NCBI RefSeq assembly: GCF_000301055.1
Contig: NZ_JH932300.1
Coordinates: 322,118-386,117 of the forward strand
Length of the DNA stretch: 64,000 bases
Source of the DNA: Falseniella ignava CCUG 37419
GTDB taxonomy: Bacteria; Bacillota; Bacilli; Lactobacillales; Aerococcaceae
Reading direction: 5' to 3'
The stretch's first letter is position 1. Each line of letters opens with the position of its first letter. The translations under genes and the position numbers were made by a program. The notes beneath the pieces are model-generated. The model saw nothing but the letters and a program-made list of their open reading frames with translations, was not told the DNA's origin and ran no database searches. Below, one piece after another: positions 45,895 to 55,636 of this stretch.

Positions 45895-47979
45895 TTGAGA
45901 CGACATAATCGACCCTATCGTTTTAAGTACATGTGGACTTATTATCGAGGATGGAAATGGCTTATTTTTATCGGATTATTAGTTAGCTTAATGACATCCA
46001 GTTACTTAGTTTTTATTGCGAAGACTACCAGTGTATCGACACTACAAGATGCTTTGCGTTCTCAAACAACCCTCTACGCCTATGATGATACACAGGTAGG
46101 AAGTTATTCGTCACAAAAAGGATCTTATGTTGAATTGAGTGAGATTTCTCCACAAATGCGCCAATCTGTAGTGAGCGTAGAAGATAAACGATTTTATGAA
46201 CATAATGGGTTTGATACGCTCGGAATGGGACGTGCTTTTGTCCGGCTGTTGATTAACCGAAATGCCAGTGGTGGTGGAGGAAGTACGATTACTCAACAAA
46301 TTGTAAAAAATGCTTTCCTTAGCCTAGACCAAACCTTACAACGAAAGTTAAAGGAGTTCTTCCTTGCATTAGAAGTTGAGAAGCACTATTCAAAAGATCA
46401 AATACTTGAAATGTATTTGAATCATGCCTATTTTGGCAATGGAGTCTGGGGGGTAGAAGATGCCTCAATGAAGTATTTTGGGCATTCTGCGGCTACTTTA
46501 GATTGGAATGAAAGTGCCGTATTAACAGGGATTCTTAAAGGACCGTCCATCTATAATCCAATTGATGATTATGACGCAGCGATTGAGCGACGTAATGTAG
46601 TACTAAGTGTTCTGGCTAAAAATGGGACGATTACACCTGAAGATGAAGCATATCTAGATCAATCAGGTATCTACTTAGCAGATGCGTATAATTCTTATCA
46701 GCACCATCAATTTCCACAATATTTTGATGCGGTGATCGATGAGGCGATTGAGCGTGCTGATATTCCTGAACAAGAATTATTACGAAATGGCTATCGAATT
46801 TATACATATTTGAACCCAGCTTATCAACAAGTGATTGATCAAGCCTATGCGAATACTTGGGTTTTTCCTGATGATGGAAGCGGAGAACCGCTCGTTCAAA
46901 GTGCTAGTGTCGTAATTGATCCGAAAACAGGAGGTGTTGCCGCGCTTTATGGAGGACGAGGAGATTATGTGTTCCGAGGTTTTAACCGAGCGATCGATAT
47001 GCGCCGCTCTCCAGGATCGACCATTAAGCCATTAGCTGTCTATGTACCAGCTATTGAAGCGGGGTATCAAGTAGATACATTAGTTCCTGACGTAGTTCAA
47101 GGCTACGGTCCAGATCATTACGCACCCGAAAACTATAATCATTATACGGAACCGAGTGGCGAAACACCGTTGTATTATGCTTTAGCCCAAAGTAAAAATA
47201 CCTCCGCTGTTTATTTGATGGATAAACTTGGTATTGGTACATCGGTTAATAAATTGAAGCAATTTGGAATTACGATTGATCCAAAAGATGAAGCACTGAC
47301 ATTAGCTCTAGGAGCAATGCAAAAAGGAATTAGTCCATTGGAATTAGCAAATGCTTATAGTGCCTTTGCAAATCGAGGGATTCGCCTAGAAAGTGCCTTG
47401 ATTCGCCGTATTGAAGATACATCTGGGAAAGTTATTTATTCCAATGAGCGGCCTACGAAGCATATGGTAATGACGTCGAAAGTTGCCCTTGAGATGACCC
47501 GAATGATGCTTGATACTTATGGTGGGTATGGTACGGGTTACGGTGCGGGACCTGATTACGGTCAACTCGCTGGTAAAACTGGGAGTACAGAAGTAAGTGA
47601 GGGGAATATGTCTACACGTGACCGCTGGATGGTAGGTTACACGCCAGACTTTGTGATTGCGACATGGGTCGGATTAGATGAAGAAGGCGGTGTCTCGCTT
47701 GATGAATTAATGCCAAGTGGTCTAGGGAGTCTATTCAATGTCCAAACGACCGGCTTAATGAGTTATTCTAACCAAACACCGTTTCAAGTAACTGCTGCTT
47801 CGCAAGGTGGGGAAATACCTGAAGAAGTTGAATCGTCTGAAGGACACTGGGAAGATCAAGCGGATCAATTTCTTTCCCAAATGGGCGAGTGGTTTAGTGA
47901 GAATATTACAAAATTAATGGAACAACTTCAGTATGCGAGTGAAAATATCTCTGAAACCATTAAAAGTTTACTGAATTAA
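45895..47979 (+). CDS. class A penicillin-binding protein (PBP1A family)
   Basis: The 694-residue bifunctional enzyme polymerises and cross-links peptidoglycan. A membrane segment (about 24-45) precedes the GT51 domain (SVVSVEDKRFYEHNGFD, GGSTITQQIVKN) and the transpeptidase domain with SPGSTIKPLAVY (Ser-x-x-Lys), AQSKNTSAV (Ser-x-Asn) and GKTGSTEV (Lys-Thr-Gly). A helical tail follows. The start is TTG at 45895 behind GGAGGGAAGCAG; the ATG 45874 lies before that site and is rejected. Confidence 0.95.
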   Translation: MRRHNRPYRFKYMWTYYRGWKWLIFIGLLVSLMTSSYLVFIAKTTSVSTLQDALRSQTTLYAYDDTQVGSYSSQKGSYVELSEISPQMRQSVVSVEDKRFYEHNGFDTLGMGRAFVRLLINRNASGGGGSTITQQIVKNAFLSLDQTLQRKLKEFFLALEVEKHYSKDQILEMYLNHAYFGNGVWGVEDASMKYFGHSAATLDWNESAVLTGILKGPSIYNPIDDYDAAIERRNVVLSVLAKNGTITPEDEAYLDQSGIYLADAYNSYQHHQFPQYFDAVIDEAIERADIPEQELLRNGYRIYTYLNPAYQQVIDQAYANTWVFPDDGSGEPLVQSASVVIDPKTGGVAALYGGRGDYVFRGFNRAIDMRRSPGSTIKPLAVYVPAIEAGYQVDTLVPDVVQGYGPDHYAPENYNHYTEPSGETPLYYALAQSKNTSAVYLMDKLGIGTSVNKLKQFGITIDPKDEALTLALGAMQKGISPLELANAYSAFANRGIRLESALIRRIEDTSGKVIYSNERPTKHMVMTSKVALEMTRMMLDTYGGYGTGYGAGPDYGQLAGKTGSTEVSEGNMSTRDRWMVGYTPDFVIATWVGLDEEGGVSLDELMPSGLGSLFNVQTTGLMSYSNQTPFQVTAASQGGEIPEEVESSEGHWEDQADQFLSQMGEWFSENITKLMEQLQYASENISETIKSLLN

Positions 47980-48055
47980 CCTATTATCTCCTAGGATGAA
48001 TAGATAATTTATTAAAAAAATGATAAAATGAATAAAATGATAAAGGAGTGAGAGC

Positions 48056-48403
48056 ATGTCAGATACAAATATTTATGACACAGCCAATCAACTTGAAAGA
48101 GAGATTCGCGAATCGAGTCAATATAATGCGTTAAAAGAAGCATTTGAACGTATTCAAGCAAATGAGACTAGCAAGAAATTATTTGAAGAATTTAGCGAGT
48201 TGAATGTTAAGTTACAAAGCCAACAAGTGTCGGGTCAAGAGATGGAAGAGGCAGATTTAGAGAAAATCCAAGCTTTAACAGAGCAAGTAGGACTGGATGA
48301 ATTAATTAGTGATTTAATTCTTAAAGAACAACAAATGAGTTACTTAATTAATGATCTGAATCGCGTTATTACCCAACCATTAAGTGATTTATATCATAAA
48401 TAA
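48056..48403 (+). CDS. YlbF/YheA (DUF964) family protein
   Basis: The 115-residue all-helical protein has the family signature (AFERIQANETSKKLFEEFSEL and DLILKEQQMSYLINDLNRVI). In B. subtilis its relatives YlbF and YmcA form a complex that tunes RNase Y and development, while YheA is unstudied. It is alone before yhaO, and GAGTGAGAGC precedes the ATG. Confidence 0.88.
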   Translation: MSDTNIYDTANQLEREIRESSQYNALKEAFERIQANETSKKLFEEFSELNVKLQSQQVSGQEMEEADLEKIQALTEQVGLDELISDLILKEQQMSYLINDLNRVITQPLSDLYHK

Positions 48404-48490
48404 TTACCGATCTAACCAGAAAGCCAGCTGTCAGTGTCATTTATTCGACGAGCAGTTGGCTTTTATTATAATGAAAGGAGCGATAGCAAG

Positions 48491-49735
48491 GTGAAAATAA
48501 TCCATATTAGTGATTTACATTTGGACACCCCTTTTCAAGGGATGAGCCATACATCAAAATCAATTCATCGAGCGTTAATTCAAGCCCCTTATCAAGCCTT
48601 TGAATCATGCGTTAATTATGCGATTACGAATCAGATTGATGTTATGTTGATTACCGGAGATATTTATAATAGTCAGCGTCAAACAATTCAAGCTCAACGC
48701 TTCTTTAATCAACAGTTAGAGCGATTATTGCAAGAAGAAATTCAAGTTGTCTTCTGTCATGGTAACCACGATTTTATCCGTGAAGGGTATTCTCAGTTGC
48801 ACTACCCTGAGGGCATCCATCTCTTAAAAGATGAGAGCGTATCGAAAGTCCAATTAACTACTCGAAATGAAGAAACGTTGACGGTCTACGGCTTTAGTTA
48901 TTGTCATCAAGCATTAACGGAGCGGATGATCGATCAATTTCCAGTAAATCAAGACAATCGTTCGAATGTGATTGGACTCTTGCATGGGGCCTTGCAAACG
49001 AGTCATCCTCAACAAAACCGGTATGCTCCTTTCACACTGCAAGATTTAAAAGATAAACAATATAGCTATTTTGCTCTAGGTCACATTCATAAACCACAGA
49101 TACTATCTGAATTTCCACTCATTCAATATGCTGGAACGCCACAGGGACGTCACCGGAATGAAGTCGGAGCTCATGGATGTTATCTAATCGAGTTAGTCGA
49201 AGGCAGCGTTATTAAAAATGAATTTATCCCTCTGGCAGAAATTATTTGGGAAAATTGTGAAATTGAGTGTCCAGTTGATGCGTCTGCTAATGACTTGGTT
49301 GAATTGATTCGTGCTCAGTTGAATCAATATGAGCAACGTGCAATCGAAGAATCTGTCTCCTTTATTTTGACAGTCCATTTATTACAGTCACAACGGTTGA
49401 ATGCAGATCTCTGGCAACAAATTCAGCAAGGGGAGCTTTTCGAAGTGATTACAACTCGGATGAAAGGTGACCAGTTTGTACTTGTGAATCAATTTGAACT
49501 TGCTAATCTTCGGAATTTTAATGTGTTTGAATTTGATCAAGCATTGAAGGATCAATTTACAGAAGTAGAGCAGGCAATGTCTGAGGTATCAAATCGGAAG
49601 GAAGTTCTAGACGACTTCTTGGCGCATCCAATCGTTCGCCGTTATTTTAATCAAGAAGAATTATTGGAACTATCCGAAGATTATATTAATCATGCTAAAG
49701 AATTAATTGTTCAATCCGTTGGGATAGATCGATAA
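48491..49735 (+). CDS. yhaO: metallophosphoesterase YhaO (SbcD-like)
   Basis: The 414-residue calcineurin-type phosphoesterase has the metal motifs HISDLHLDTPF (D-x-H), LITGDIYN, CHGNHDF (GNHD), LLHGAL and LGHIHK. With YhaN it forms a pair like SbcD-SbcC, in which the phosphoesterase degrades or nicks DNA. Start GTG at 48491 has AAAGGAGCG upstream; the longer in-frame reading before it lacks a ribosome site. Followed by yhaN with 16 bases between. Confidence 0.92.
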   Translation: MKIIHISDLHLDTPFQGMSHTSKSIHRALIQAPYQAFESCVNYAITNQIDVMLITGDIYNSQRQTIQAQRFFNQQLERLLQEEIQVVFCHGNHDFIREGYSQLHYPEGIHLLKDESVSKVQLTTRNEETLTVYGFSYCHQALTERMIDQFPVNQDNRSNVIGLLHGALQTSHPQQNRYAPFTLQDLKDKQYSYFALGHIHKPQILSEFPLIQYAGTPQGRHRNEVGAHGCYLIELVEGSVIKNEFIPLAEIIWENCEIECPVDASANDLVELIRAQLNQYEQRAIEESVSFILTVHLLQSQRLNADLWQQIQQGELFEVITTRMKGDQFVLVNQFELANLRNFNVFEFDQALKDQFTEVEQAMSEVSNRKEVLDDFLAHPIVRRYFNQEELLELSEDYINHAKELIVQSVGIDR

Positions 49736-49751
49736 GGAGAGGAGGAGTTCG

Positions 49752-52538
49752 ATGATCATCGATAAAATTGATATCTATGGTTATGGAAAGTGGGTTAATC
49801 AACAATTTGAATTGAGTGAAGGGCTCCAACTCTTTGTGGGTGAGAATGAAGCGGGCAAATCCACCTTACAATCCTTTATTCGTTCTATTTTGTTTGGTTT
49901 TCCGACCCGCCATCGTCGAGTGAATCAACTCAATACTTATGAACCCAAAACAAGCGAAAAATATGGCGGTCGTCTTTTATTGAAAGAAACTACGGTGGGT
50001 GACGTATGGGTTGAAAGAACGCAATCGGGTGTGACTATTACTACCCCTGATGGACAAATTTTACCTGAGAGTCAACTTGATCAAATCTTGGCTGGACTCG
50101 ATGTTAACTTGTATGATAGCTTTTATTCATTTACATTAGCGAATTTACAAGAACTAGCGAATATTGGCTCGGACCAACTGAACGATTACTTTTTGGGGAT
50201 TGGTACATTAGGTAGTGATAAATTTATTGAGCTGGCAAATCATTTGGAGAAACAATCGACTCAGCTATATAAAAAAGGAGGGTCAGTTCCACCACTCAAT
50301 GTTCTGTTGAATGAATATGAAGAATTACAACAGCGTACGGCTCAATATGAAAGTCAAAACGATACTTATCAACAATTTATCGCCCAAAAACAACACGTTG
50401 AATTGCAAATCGAACAAAATATTGCAGCCATAAAAGAAGCAGAAATTGCCTTGCACCAATCGGAACAACTTCTGGCGATGTATCAAATTTATCAACGGTT
50501 AGTTAAAGTTCGAAAAGAATTGAGTGAATTGACTTATATCCCAATTACAAACACACTCAATACTGAATTGACTAATACGGAAGCGATGGTTGAACGGCTT
50601 CAAAATGAAAATGTAAGTCTTGCATCGCGACTCGAAGAACTACAGTCGCAATTAAAACAAGAAACTCGAATCGAATGGGCCAATAATCGGACGACAGAGC
50701 GAGAACAGTGGCTACAACTGACGATTCAAGCTAAAGAGGATTACAATAATTTAGAGAAGTTAGAAAGACAGTTGGTTGAGATTGAGCATCGCCTCAATCA
50801 GCTAGCTCAAAGAGGTCAATTCTATCCAGATAAGATTAATCAACAAAAAGCGATACCTTATGAAGAAGCAGAATCATTACTAAACCAGACTGCTGAGATA
50901 GAGCGACAAATTGACCGTATCGGCATTGAACGAAAACATTTTATTGATCAACGAAAAGATGTCCAAAATCAAATTGCTCAGCGCCAGCAACAGATTACAT
51001 ATTTTGAACATCAAGCCATAAATTTAAAAGAGCAATTGAAAGAAGTGACACGACCATCCGATTATTTAGTCGGATTGCTGATGCTATTGATAGGTGGTTT
51101 GATTTGGCTATATCATCAATTCCAACCACTCAACCAATTATTAAAGCGATCTGGGATCGGGTTAGTGGTTGCGGGCATTTTGATGATTTTCTATATTGCA
51201 TTTTCACACGCACGAAAACGCCAAGAGTATGATTTACAAGGAATTGACCAGTCGATAGTAACACTCGAACATGAGATCGAACATTTTGCACAACAGATGC
51301 AGCAATTATCGCTAACGATTAATGCGCGTGAAGATGAACAAAATCATAGCAAGCAACAATTGACAGAATTTAATCAACAAAAACGACATTGGTTAACGCA
51401 GCATGGTTTTTATCCTACAGCGGATTTAGAATTAATTGTTAAAACTAATCCCGTACAACAATATATTGATGAGAAGGAAAAGCAGTCTCAATTTCAAAAG
51501 GAAGCCGGTGGGTTACAAGCAAGATTAGCGAACTGGCTAGAAAAAATAACACCAATGCTTGAGCGCTTCCCTGCATCAAGTGCGCAATTGCGTGATTTGA
51601 TTCGACATGTTGAGACGATTGAGTCGAATTTACAACTTGTATTAAATAATTCACGGATTAATCTCGAACGTCAAACAGCAACACAAGAGTCAATCGATAT
51701 AAATATGCAAGAAATTGAACGTTTAAATCAATTTATCCAAGACGAATACCAAAAGTTGAATGTTGAAAACCGCAAAGAGTTTGATCAATTAATAGAACGT
51801 AATGAATATATTCGTTCATTAGAAGAGAAAGAACGACTTTATCTTGAACAAATTGGCGATAAGGAAGCACAACTCGAGCAAATTGGGGATCAAGCTTCAT
51901 TGGAAGAAATTATTGAACGCCATCAACGGAAATTACACAGCCTAAGAGATAGTATTGAACCACTGCAACATCAACGCGCTAATTGTGCAGTGGAAATTAA
52001 TAATTTAGAACAAGATGGGACGTATTCGGATTTATTACAACAGCTTGAAGATCAACGCGCAGCAATCATCGAATTGTATCAAGACTGGGCTACACGAAAA
52101 CTCAGTTCATCAATGATTGTTCAGACACTTAGACAAGGGTTAGATAATCCGATTGAAGAGATGAATGATTTAGCAAATCAAATCTTTAAGATTTTAAGCA
52201 ACCATCGATATGAACATATTCGTATTAATAAGCGCAATCTAAAAGTAGTAATGGCTACGGGAGATGTATTTGAGCCGCATGAACTTTCACAAGGAACATT
52301 AGAGCAACTTTATGTTTCGTTACGACTGGCCTTTATTCAAAGCGCAGTGACGATGATTCGGATGCCGATTATTATCGATGATGCCTTTGTTAATTTTGAT
52401 GAGACACGCCGATCCTATGCTTATGATGTCTTAAAACAAGTCGGGAAAAAACATCAAATCTTGTATTTTACTTTTGATAAAGCAGTTTGTGATCAATTTG
52501 AATCCGAACAAATAATCGATTTAGAGAAAATGAACTAG
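49752..52538 (+). CDS. yhaN: SMC/SbcC-like ATPase YhaN
   Basis: The 928-residue protein opens with IYGYGKWVNQQFELSEGLQLF and Walker A GENEAGKSTLQSF (about residues 31-43), then long coiled coils (about 190-420 and 480-790) with two hydrophobic segments at the centre (LVGLLMLLIGGLIWL, LVVAGILMIFYIAF). Signature ELSQGTLEQLYVSLRLAF and Walker B MPIIIDDAF follow. The coiled coils and membrane insertion fit YhaN. It partners YhaO and lies between it and yhaM. Confidence 0.94.
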   Translation: MIIDKIDIYGYGKWVNQQFELSEGLQLFVGENEAGKSTLQSFIRSILFGFPTRHRRVNQLNTYEPKTSEKYGGRLLLKETTVGDVWVERTQSGVTITTPDGQILPESQLDQILAGLDVNLYDSFYSFTLANLQELANIGSDQLNDYFLGIGTLGSDKFIELANHLEKQSTQLYKKGGSVPPLNVLLNEYEELQQRTAQYESQNDTYQQFIAQKQHVELQIEQNIAAIKEAEIALHQSEQLLAMYQIYQRLVKVRKELSELTYIPITNTLNTELTNTEAMVERLQNENVSLASRLEELQSQLKQETRIEWANNRTTEREQWLQLTIQAKEDYNNLEKLERQLVEIEHRLNQLAQRGQFYPDKINQQKAIPYEEAESLLNQTAEIERQIDRIGIERKHFIDQRKDVQNQIAQRQQQITYFEHQAINLKEQLKEVTRPSDYLVGLLMLLIGGLIWLYHQFQPLNQLLKRSGIGLVVAGILMIFYIAFSHARKRQEYDLQGIDQSIVTLEHEIEHFAQQMQQLSLTINAREDEQNHSKQQLTEFNQQKRHWLTQHGFYPTADLELIVKTNPVQQYIDEKEKQSQFQKEAGGLQARLANWLEKITPMLERFPASSAQLRDLIRHVETIESNLQLVLNNSRINLERQTATQESIDINMQEIERLNQFIQDEYQKLNVENRKEFDQLIERNEYIRSLEEKERLYLEQIGDKEAQLEQIGDQASLEEIIERHQRKLHSLRDSIEPLQHQRANCAVEINNLEQDGTYSDLLQQLEDQRAAIIELYQDWATRKLSSSMIVQTLRQGLDNPIEEMNDLANQIFKILSNHRYEHIRINKRNLKVVMATGDVFEPHELSQGTLEQLYVSLRLAFIQSAVTMIRMPIIIDDAFVNFDETRRSYAYDVLKQVGKKHQILYFTFDKAVCDQFESEQIIDLEKMN

Positions 52539-52547
52539 GAGGAAATT

Positions 52548-53495
52548 ATGCAACAATTAATGGACTATTCACATGGCGATGATATGGCTCTGTATGTTTT
52601 AATTAAGTCGGCGGATATTCGGACAGCCCGAAATGGCAATCCATTTATCGCTTTTCGTTTTCAAGATCGAAGTGGCTCGATGGACGGCATGTATTGGTCG
52701 GCAAGTGAACAAGAGATTAATCAATTCCAAGCTGGACATGTTGTCTATTTGAAAGGAAAACGGGATACTTATAATGGGTCTCCTCAAGTGAAGATTGAAG
52801 GGCTCCGACTGGCGGAGGTGGGGGAGCCGAACGATCCTACGATGTACGTAGAACGAGTCGCAATGAAGCGAGAGGAAGTTGAAGAGCAATTAGATCAAGC
52901 ACTTCTATTAATCCGTGACTCGAGTATTGCGCGCGTCGTTCGCCATATTGTTTCACGTGTGGGAGAAGATTTCTTTGCGTTTCCTGCCGCAAAGCGAAAC
53001 CACCATGCGATTGCAGGAGGTTTAAGTTTCCATACTTTAACTATGGTTCAAATCGGGAAGCAATTGTGTGAAATCTACCCTCAACTCAATCAAAGTTTAT
53101 TGATTGGGGGGATTATCTTACACGATCTAGGAAAAACCATTGAGCTAAGTGGGCCGATTTCAACGGAGTATACGTTGAAAGGACAATTAATCGGTCATAT
53201 TGTGATTATTAATGATTTAATCAATCAAGCGTGTTTAGATTTAGACATCGATGCAGACAGTGAATCAATTTTATTGTTGAAGCATTTGGTACTCGCTCAC
53301 CATGGTCAGCTAGATTATGGTAGTCCGGTAATGCCGCATATTCTTGAAGCAGAAGTGATTCACTATATTGATGATATGGATGCGAAAATTAATATGATTA
53401 CATCTGCTTTAGAGCATACCGAAAAAGGGGAGTTTTCAGCACAAATCTTCCCATTAGATCGCCGTTCTTTTTATCGGCCTAATTTGAATAAATAA
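52548..53495 (+). CDS. yhaM: 3'-5' exoribonuclease YhaM
   Basis: The 315-residue enzyme has an N-terminal OB-fold (DIRTARNGNPFIAFRFQDRSG) and an HD metal-dependent domain (GGLSFHTLTMV, ILHDLGKTIEL with His-Asp, LVLAHHGQLDYGSP). It trims short RNA 3' ends. The order yhaO-yhaN-yhaM is that of B. subtilis. AGGAGGAAATT precedes the ATG. Confidence 0.95.
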   Translation: MQQLMDYSHGDDMALYVLIKSADIRTARNGNPFIAFRFQDRSGSMDGMYWSASEQEINQFQAGHVVYLKGKRDTYNGSPQVKIEGLRLAEVGEPNDPTMYVERVAMKREEVEEQLDQALLLIRDSSIARVVRHIVSRVGEDFFAFPAAKRNHHAIAGGLSFHTLTMVQIGKQLCEIYPQLNQSLLIGGIILHDLGKTIELSGPISTEYTLKGQLIGHIVIINDLINQACLDLDIDADSESILLLKHLVLAHHGQLDYGSPVMPHILEAEVIHYIDDMDAKINMITSALEHTEKGEFSAQIFPLDRRSFYRPNLNK

Positions 53496-53497
53496 TA

Positions 53498-53539
53498 AAA
53501 ACTCTGGTTCCAATTTATTTCGGAACCAGAGTCTTTGTT
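53498..53539. terminator. bidirectional terminator between yhaM and prsA
   Basis: ACTCTGGTTCC (53502-53512) pairs with GGAACCAGAGT (53523-53533), with A- and T-tracts. Confidence 0.9.
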
Positions 53540-53540
53540 A

Positions 53541-54557
53541 TTATTCGCTTGCTTCGTTTTCTTCAGATTCAGCTTCTTCTTGTTCTTCTTCAGCGGCTTC
53601 AGTTTCAGTTTCTTCTTTGCTTTCGTCGCTGTTTTCAACTTTCTCTTCAGGCTCTTTTGTAAGTTCGATTAAGTCTGAGACCGCATCTTTGAGATCTTCA
53701 TCTTTAATTTCATACCCAGTATCGACTAACAATTGTCCAATAATTTTATAAGAGAATTGTGTGTCAGAGAATTTAGAAACAATGTATTGTTCTTTAACTT
53801 CTTCTTTAACTTCTTCAAATGGTTTTTTCTCACCATTATTGATTGCTTTAATGACGTGGTAACCGAATTGAGATTTAACAGGTGTTTCGGTCATTTTGCC
53901 ATTTTCAAGACCTTTTACAGCTTCTTCAAATTCAGAAACCATTTGTCCTGTTTTGAAAGGTTGTAGAAGTCCACCGTTAGAAGCAGTACCGTCTTTAGAA
54001 ATCTCACGAGCGACTGCATCAAATTCTTCGCCATCGTTGATACGTTGAATGGCTTCAAGAGCTTCTTCTTCTGTTTCGACCAAGATATGTTGAGCTTCCA
54101 TCATAGGAGCATATCCTTCATCATAATAAGCTTTAATTGCTTCGTCTGAGAGGTCGATATTTTTCTCAACTACATTTTGGAAGAGATTACGAACATAAAC
54201 TTGGTATCGATATTCTTCAATCGTTCCTAATTTTTGACTCACTAATAATTGTTTGAAGACATCTTCGCCACCAGCTTGTTCAATTTGTTCATTAACTTCT
54301 TCTTCGGCTGATTTTTTCAATTCTTCAGGATTGTCTGCATTTGCTTCTAAAATGGTTTCAAGAATTAAGGTACGCAAGGTAACTGGACCTGCTACTTTTT
54401 TCATTGCTTCGTAGAACTCATCTTTTGTAATCTGATGCTCGCCAACCGTTGCAATTGGATCTTCATTAGCTTGCACATAAGTTGGAATGCTAGCAGCGCC
54501 AATTAATAAGCTTGCTGATAAGGCGACAATTGATTGTTTAAGTAAAGATTTAGACAT
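53541..54557 (-). CDS. prsA: PrsA-type parvulin foldase, not a lipoprotein
   Basis: The 338-residue exported peptidyl-prolyl isomerase helps secreted proteins fold. It has a signal peptide (about 1-30, ending TYVQA-NED), an N-terminal chaperone region, the PpiC domain (AQHILVETEEEALEAI ... GLLQPFKTGQMVSEFEEAV ... SQFGYHVIKA) and an acidic Glu-rich tail. No Cys lies in or after the signal, so it lacks the lipobox that normally anchors PrsA. GGAGG before the ATG. Confidence 0.92.
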   Translation of the reverse strand: MSKSLLKQSIVALSASLLIGAASIPTYVQANEDPIATVGEHQITKDEFYEAMKKVAGPVTLRTLILETILEANADNPEELKKSAEEEVNEQIEQAGGEDVFKQLLVSQKLGTIEEYRYQVYVRNLFQNVVEKNIDLSDEAIKAYYDEGYAPMMEAQHILVETEEEALEAIQRINDGEEFDAVAREISKDGTASNGGLLQPFKTGQMVSEFEEAVKGLENGKMTETPVKSQFGYHVIKAINNGEKKPFEEVKEEVKEQYIVSKFSDTQFSYKIIGQLLVDTGYEIKDEDLKDAVSDLIELTKEPEEKVENSDESKEETETEAAEEEQEEAESEENEASE

Positions 54558-54640
54558 AAAATTCCTCCATAATTTTTTAGTACTTGTTCACTATAACATA
54601 ATCGCAGTTAAAAAAGACAGAGTTCATGTTAAAGTCATAT

Positions 54641-54991
54641 TTAATTCGCTGAATCATCAAAATTGATTGAATTAATTGAATTTTGTAATGTTTGAACGCG
54701 ATCTTGGACACGATTAATACGTGGTTGCGCCTCGCGTTGGAAGCGAGTAATTGAAGTTTGAATATCCTCAGTGGCTTCTTGAACACTGGCAATACCTTCA
54801 TGGGTTAATTTTTGAATGGCTATGCGCAAATGGTCCACTTTATATCGTAAGTCATTGACGTCTTCTGTCGTATTATCAATAAAGTACTTTAATTGTTGAC
54901 GTGTTTCTTTTCCAGAGGCAGGAGCATTAAGTAGCGTCACAATTCCACCAATGAGCCCTCCCCAAAAGATACCTGAACGAAATCTTTTCAT
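54641..54991 (-). CDS. YtxH/YhaH-like protein
   Basis: The 116-residue protein has an N-terminal hydrophobic stretch (FWGGLIGGIVTLLNAPASGKETR, matching the YtxH motif) and a long coiled-coil tail. YhaH and YtxH are general-stress proteins of unknown mechanism in B. subtilis; the gene stands between prsA and hit as there. RBS: AGAAAGAAGGATT. Confidence 0.85.
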   Translation of the reverse strand: MKRFRSGIFWGGLIGGIVTLLNAPASGKETRQQLKYFIDNTTEDVNDLRYKVDHLRIAIQKLTHEGIASVQEATEDIQTSITRFQREAQPRINRVQDRVQTLQNSINSINFDDSAN

Positions 54992-55011
54992 AATAATCCT
55001 TCTTTCTATGA

Positions 55012-55440
55012 CTACAGCTTGATTTGTTGGTTAATACGTTGTGCTCTTTCTTGGAATTCTTCTTGTGAATAGTCTTTTGAATGGTCTGTAAAGACAATTC
55101 CTAAACCATCTTCCGCATGGTAACGCGGAATAATATGCCAATGTGTGTGGAAGACACTTTGATAGGCAGTAGGTTCATTATTATTTAAAATATTAATACC
55201 TTTACAATCAGGAAATGTTTCTTTAATTGCACGTGCAATGACCGGTAATTTTTTAGCAACCAAACTAGCGATTTCATCATCGTATGCATAAATATCTTGT
55301 ACGTGTTTTTTTGGAATGACAAGCGTATGGCCAGGTGTGACTTGTGTAATATCTAAAAATGCTAAGATATTTTCATCTTCATAGACTTTAGCGCTTGGAA
55401 TCTCACCTTGAATAATTTTACAAAAAATACAATCAGACAT
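55012..55440 (-). CDS. hit: HIT family nucleotide-binding protein
   Basis: The 142-residue protein has the histidine triad HTHWHIIPRY and an N-terminal CIFCKIIQGEIPSAKVYED. HIT proteins hydrolyse nucleotide phosphoramidates such as adenosine 5'-phosphoramidate. The start ATG at 55440 has GAGGTATCAAG upstream. Gene order (prsA, yhaH, hit) mirrors that of bacilli. Confidence 0.96.
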   Translation of the reverse strand: MSDCIFCKIIQGEIPSAKVYEDENILAFLDITQVTPGHTLVIPKKHVQDIYAYDDEIASLVAKKLPVIARAIKETFPDCKGINILNNNEPTAYQSVFHTHWHIIPRYHAEDGLGIVFTDHSKDYSQEEFQERAQRINQQIKL

Positions 55441-55636
55441 CTTGATACCTCCATCTTATTGTTCCATCTTAGCTTAACATATTTTCTACAAGATGAATAC
55501 GATTTTGCGGTTAGCAATCTTCACAGAATCTCCATATTTGTATAATAAATTCACAAATTATTCCGTATTTTGCTACAATTATTGGATGCATAGTATGTTA
55601 TACTATGAACGTACAATGAAGAAAGCGAGGGATTCC

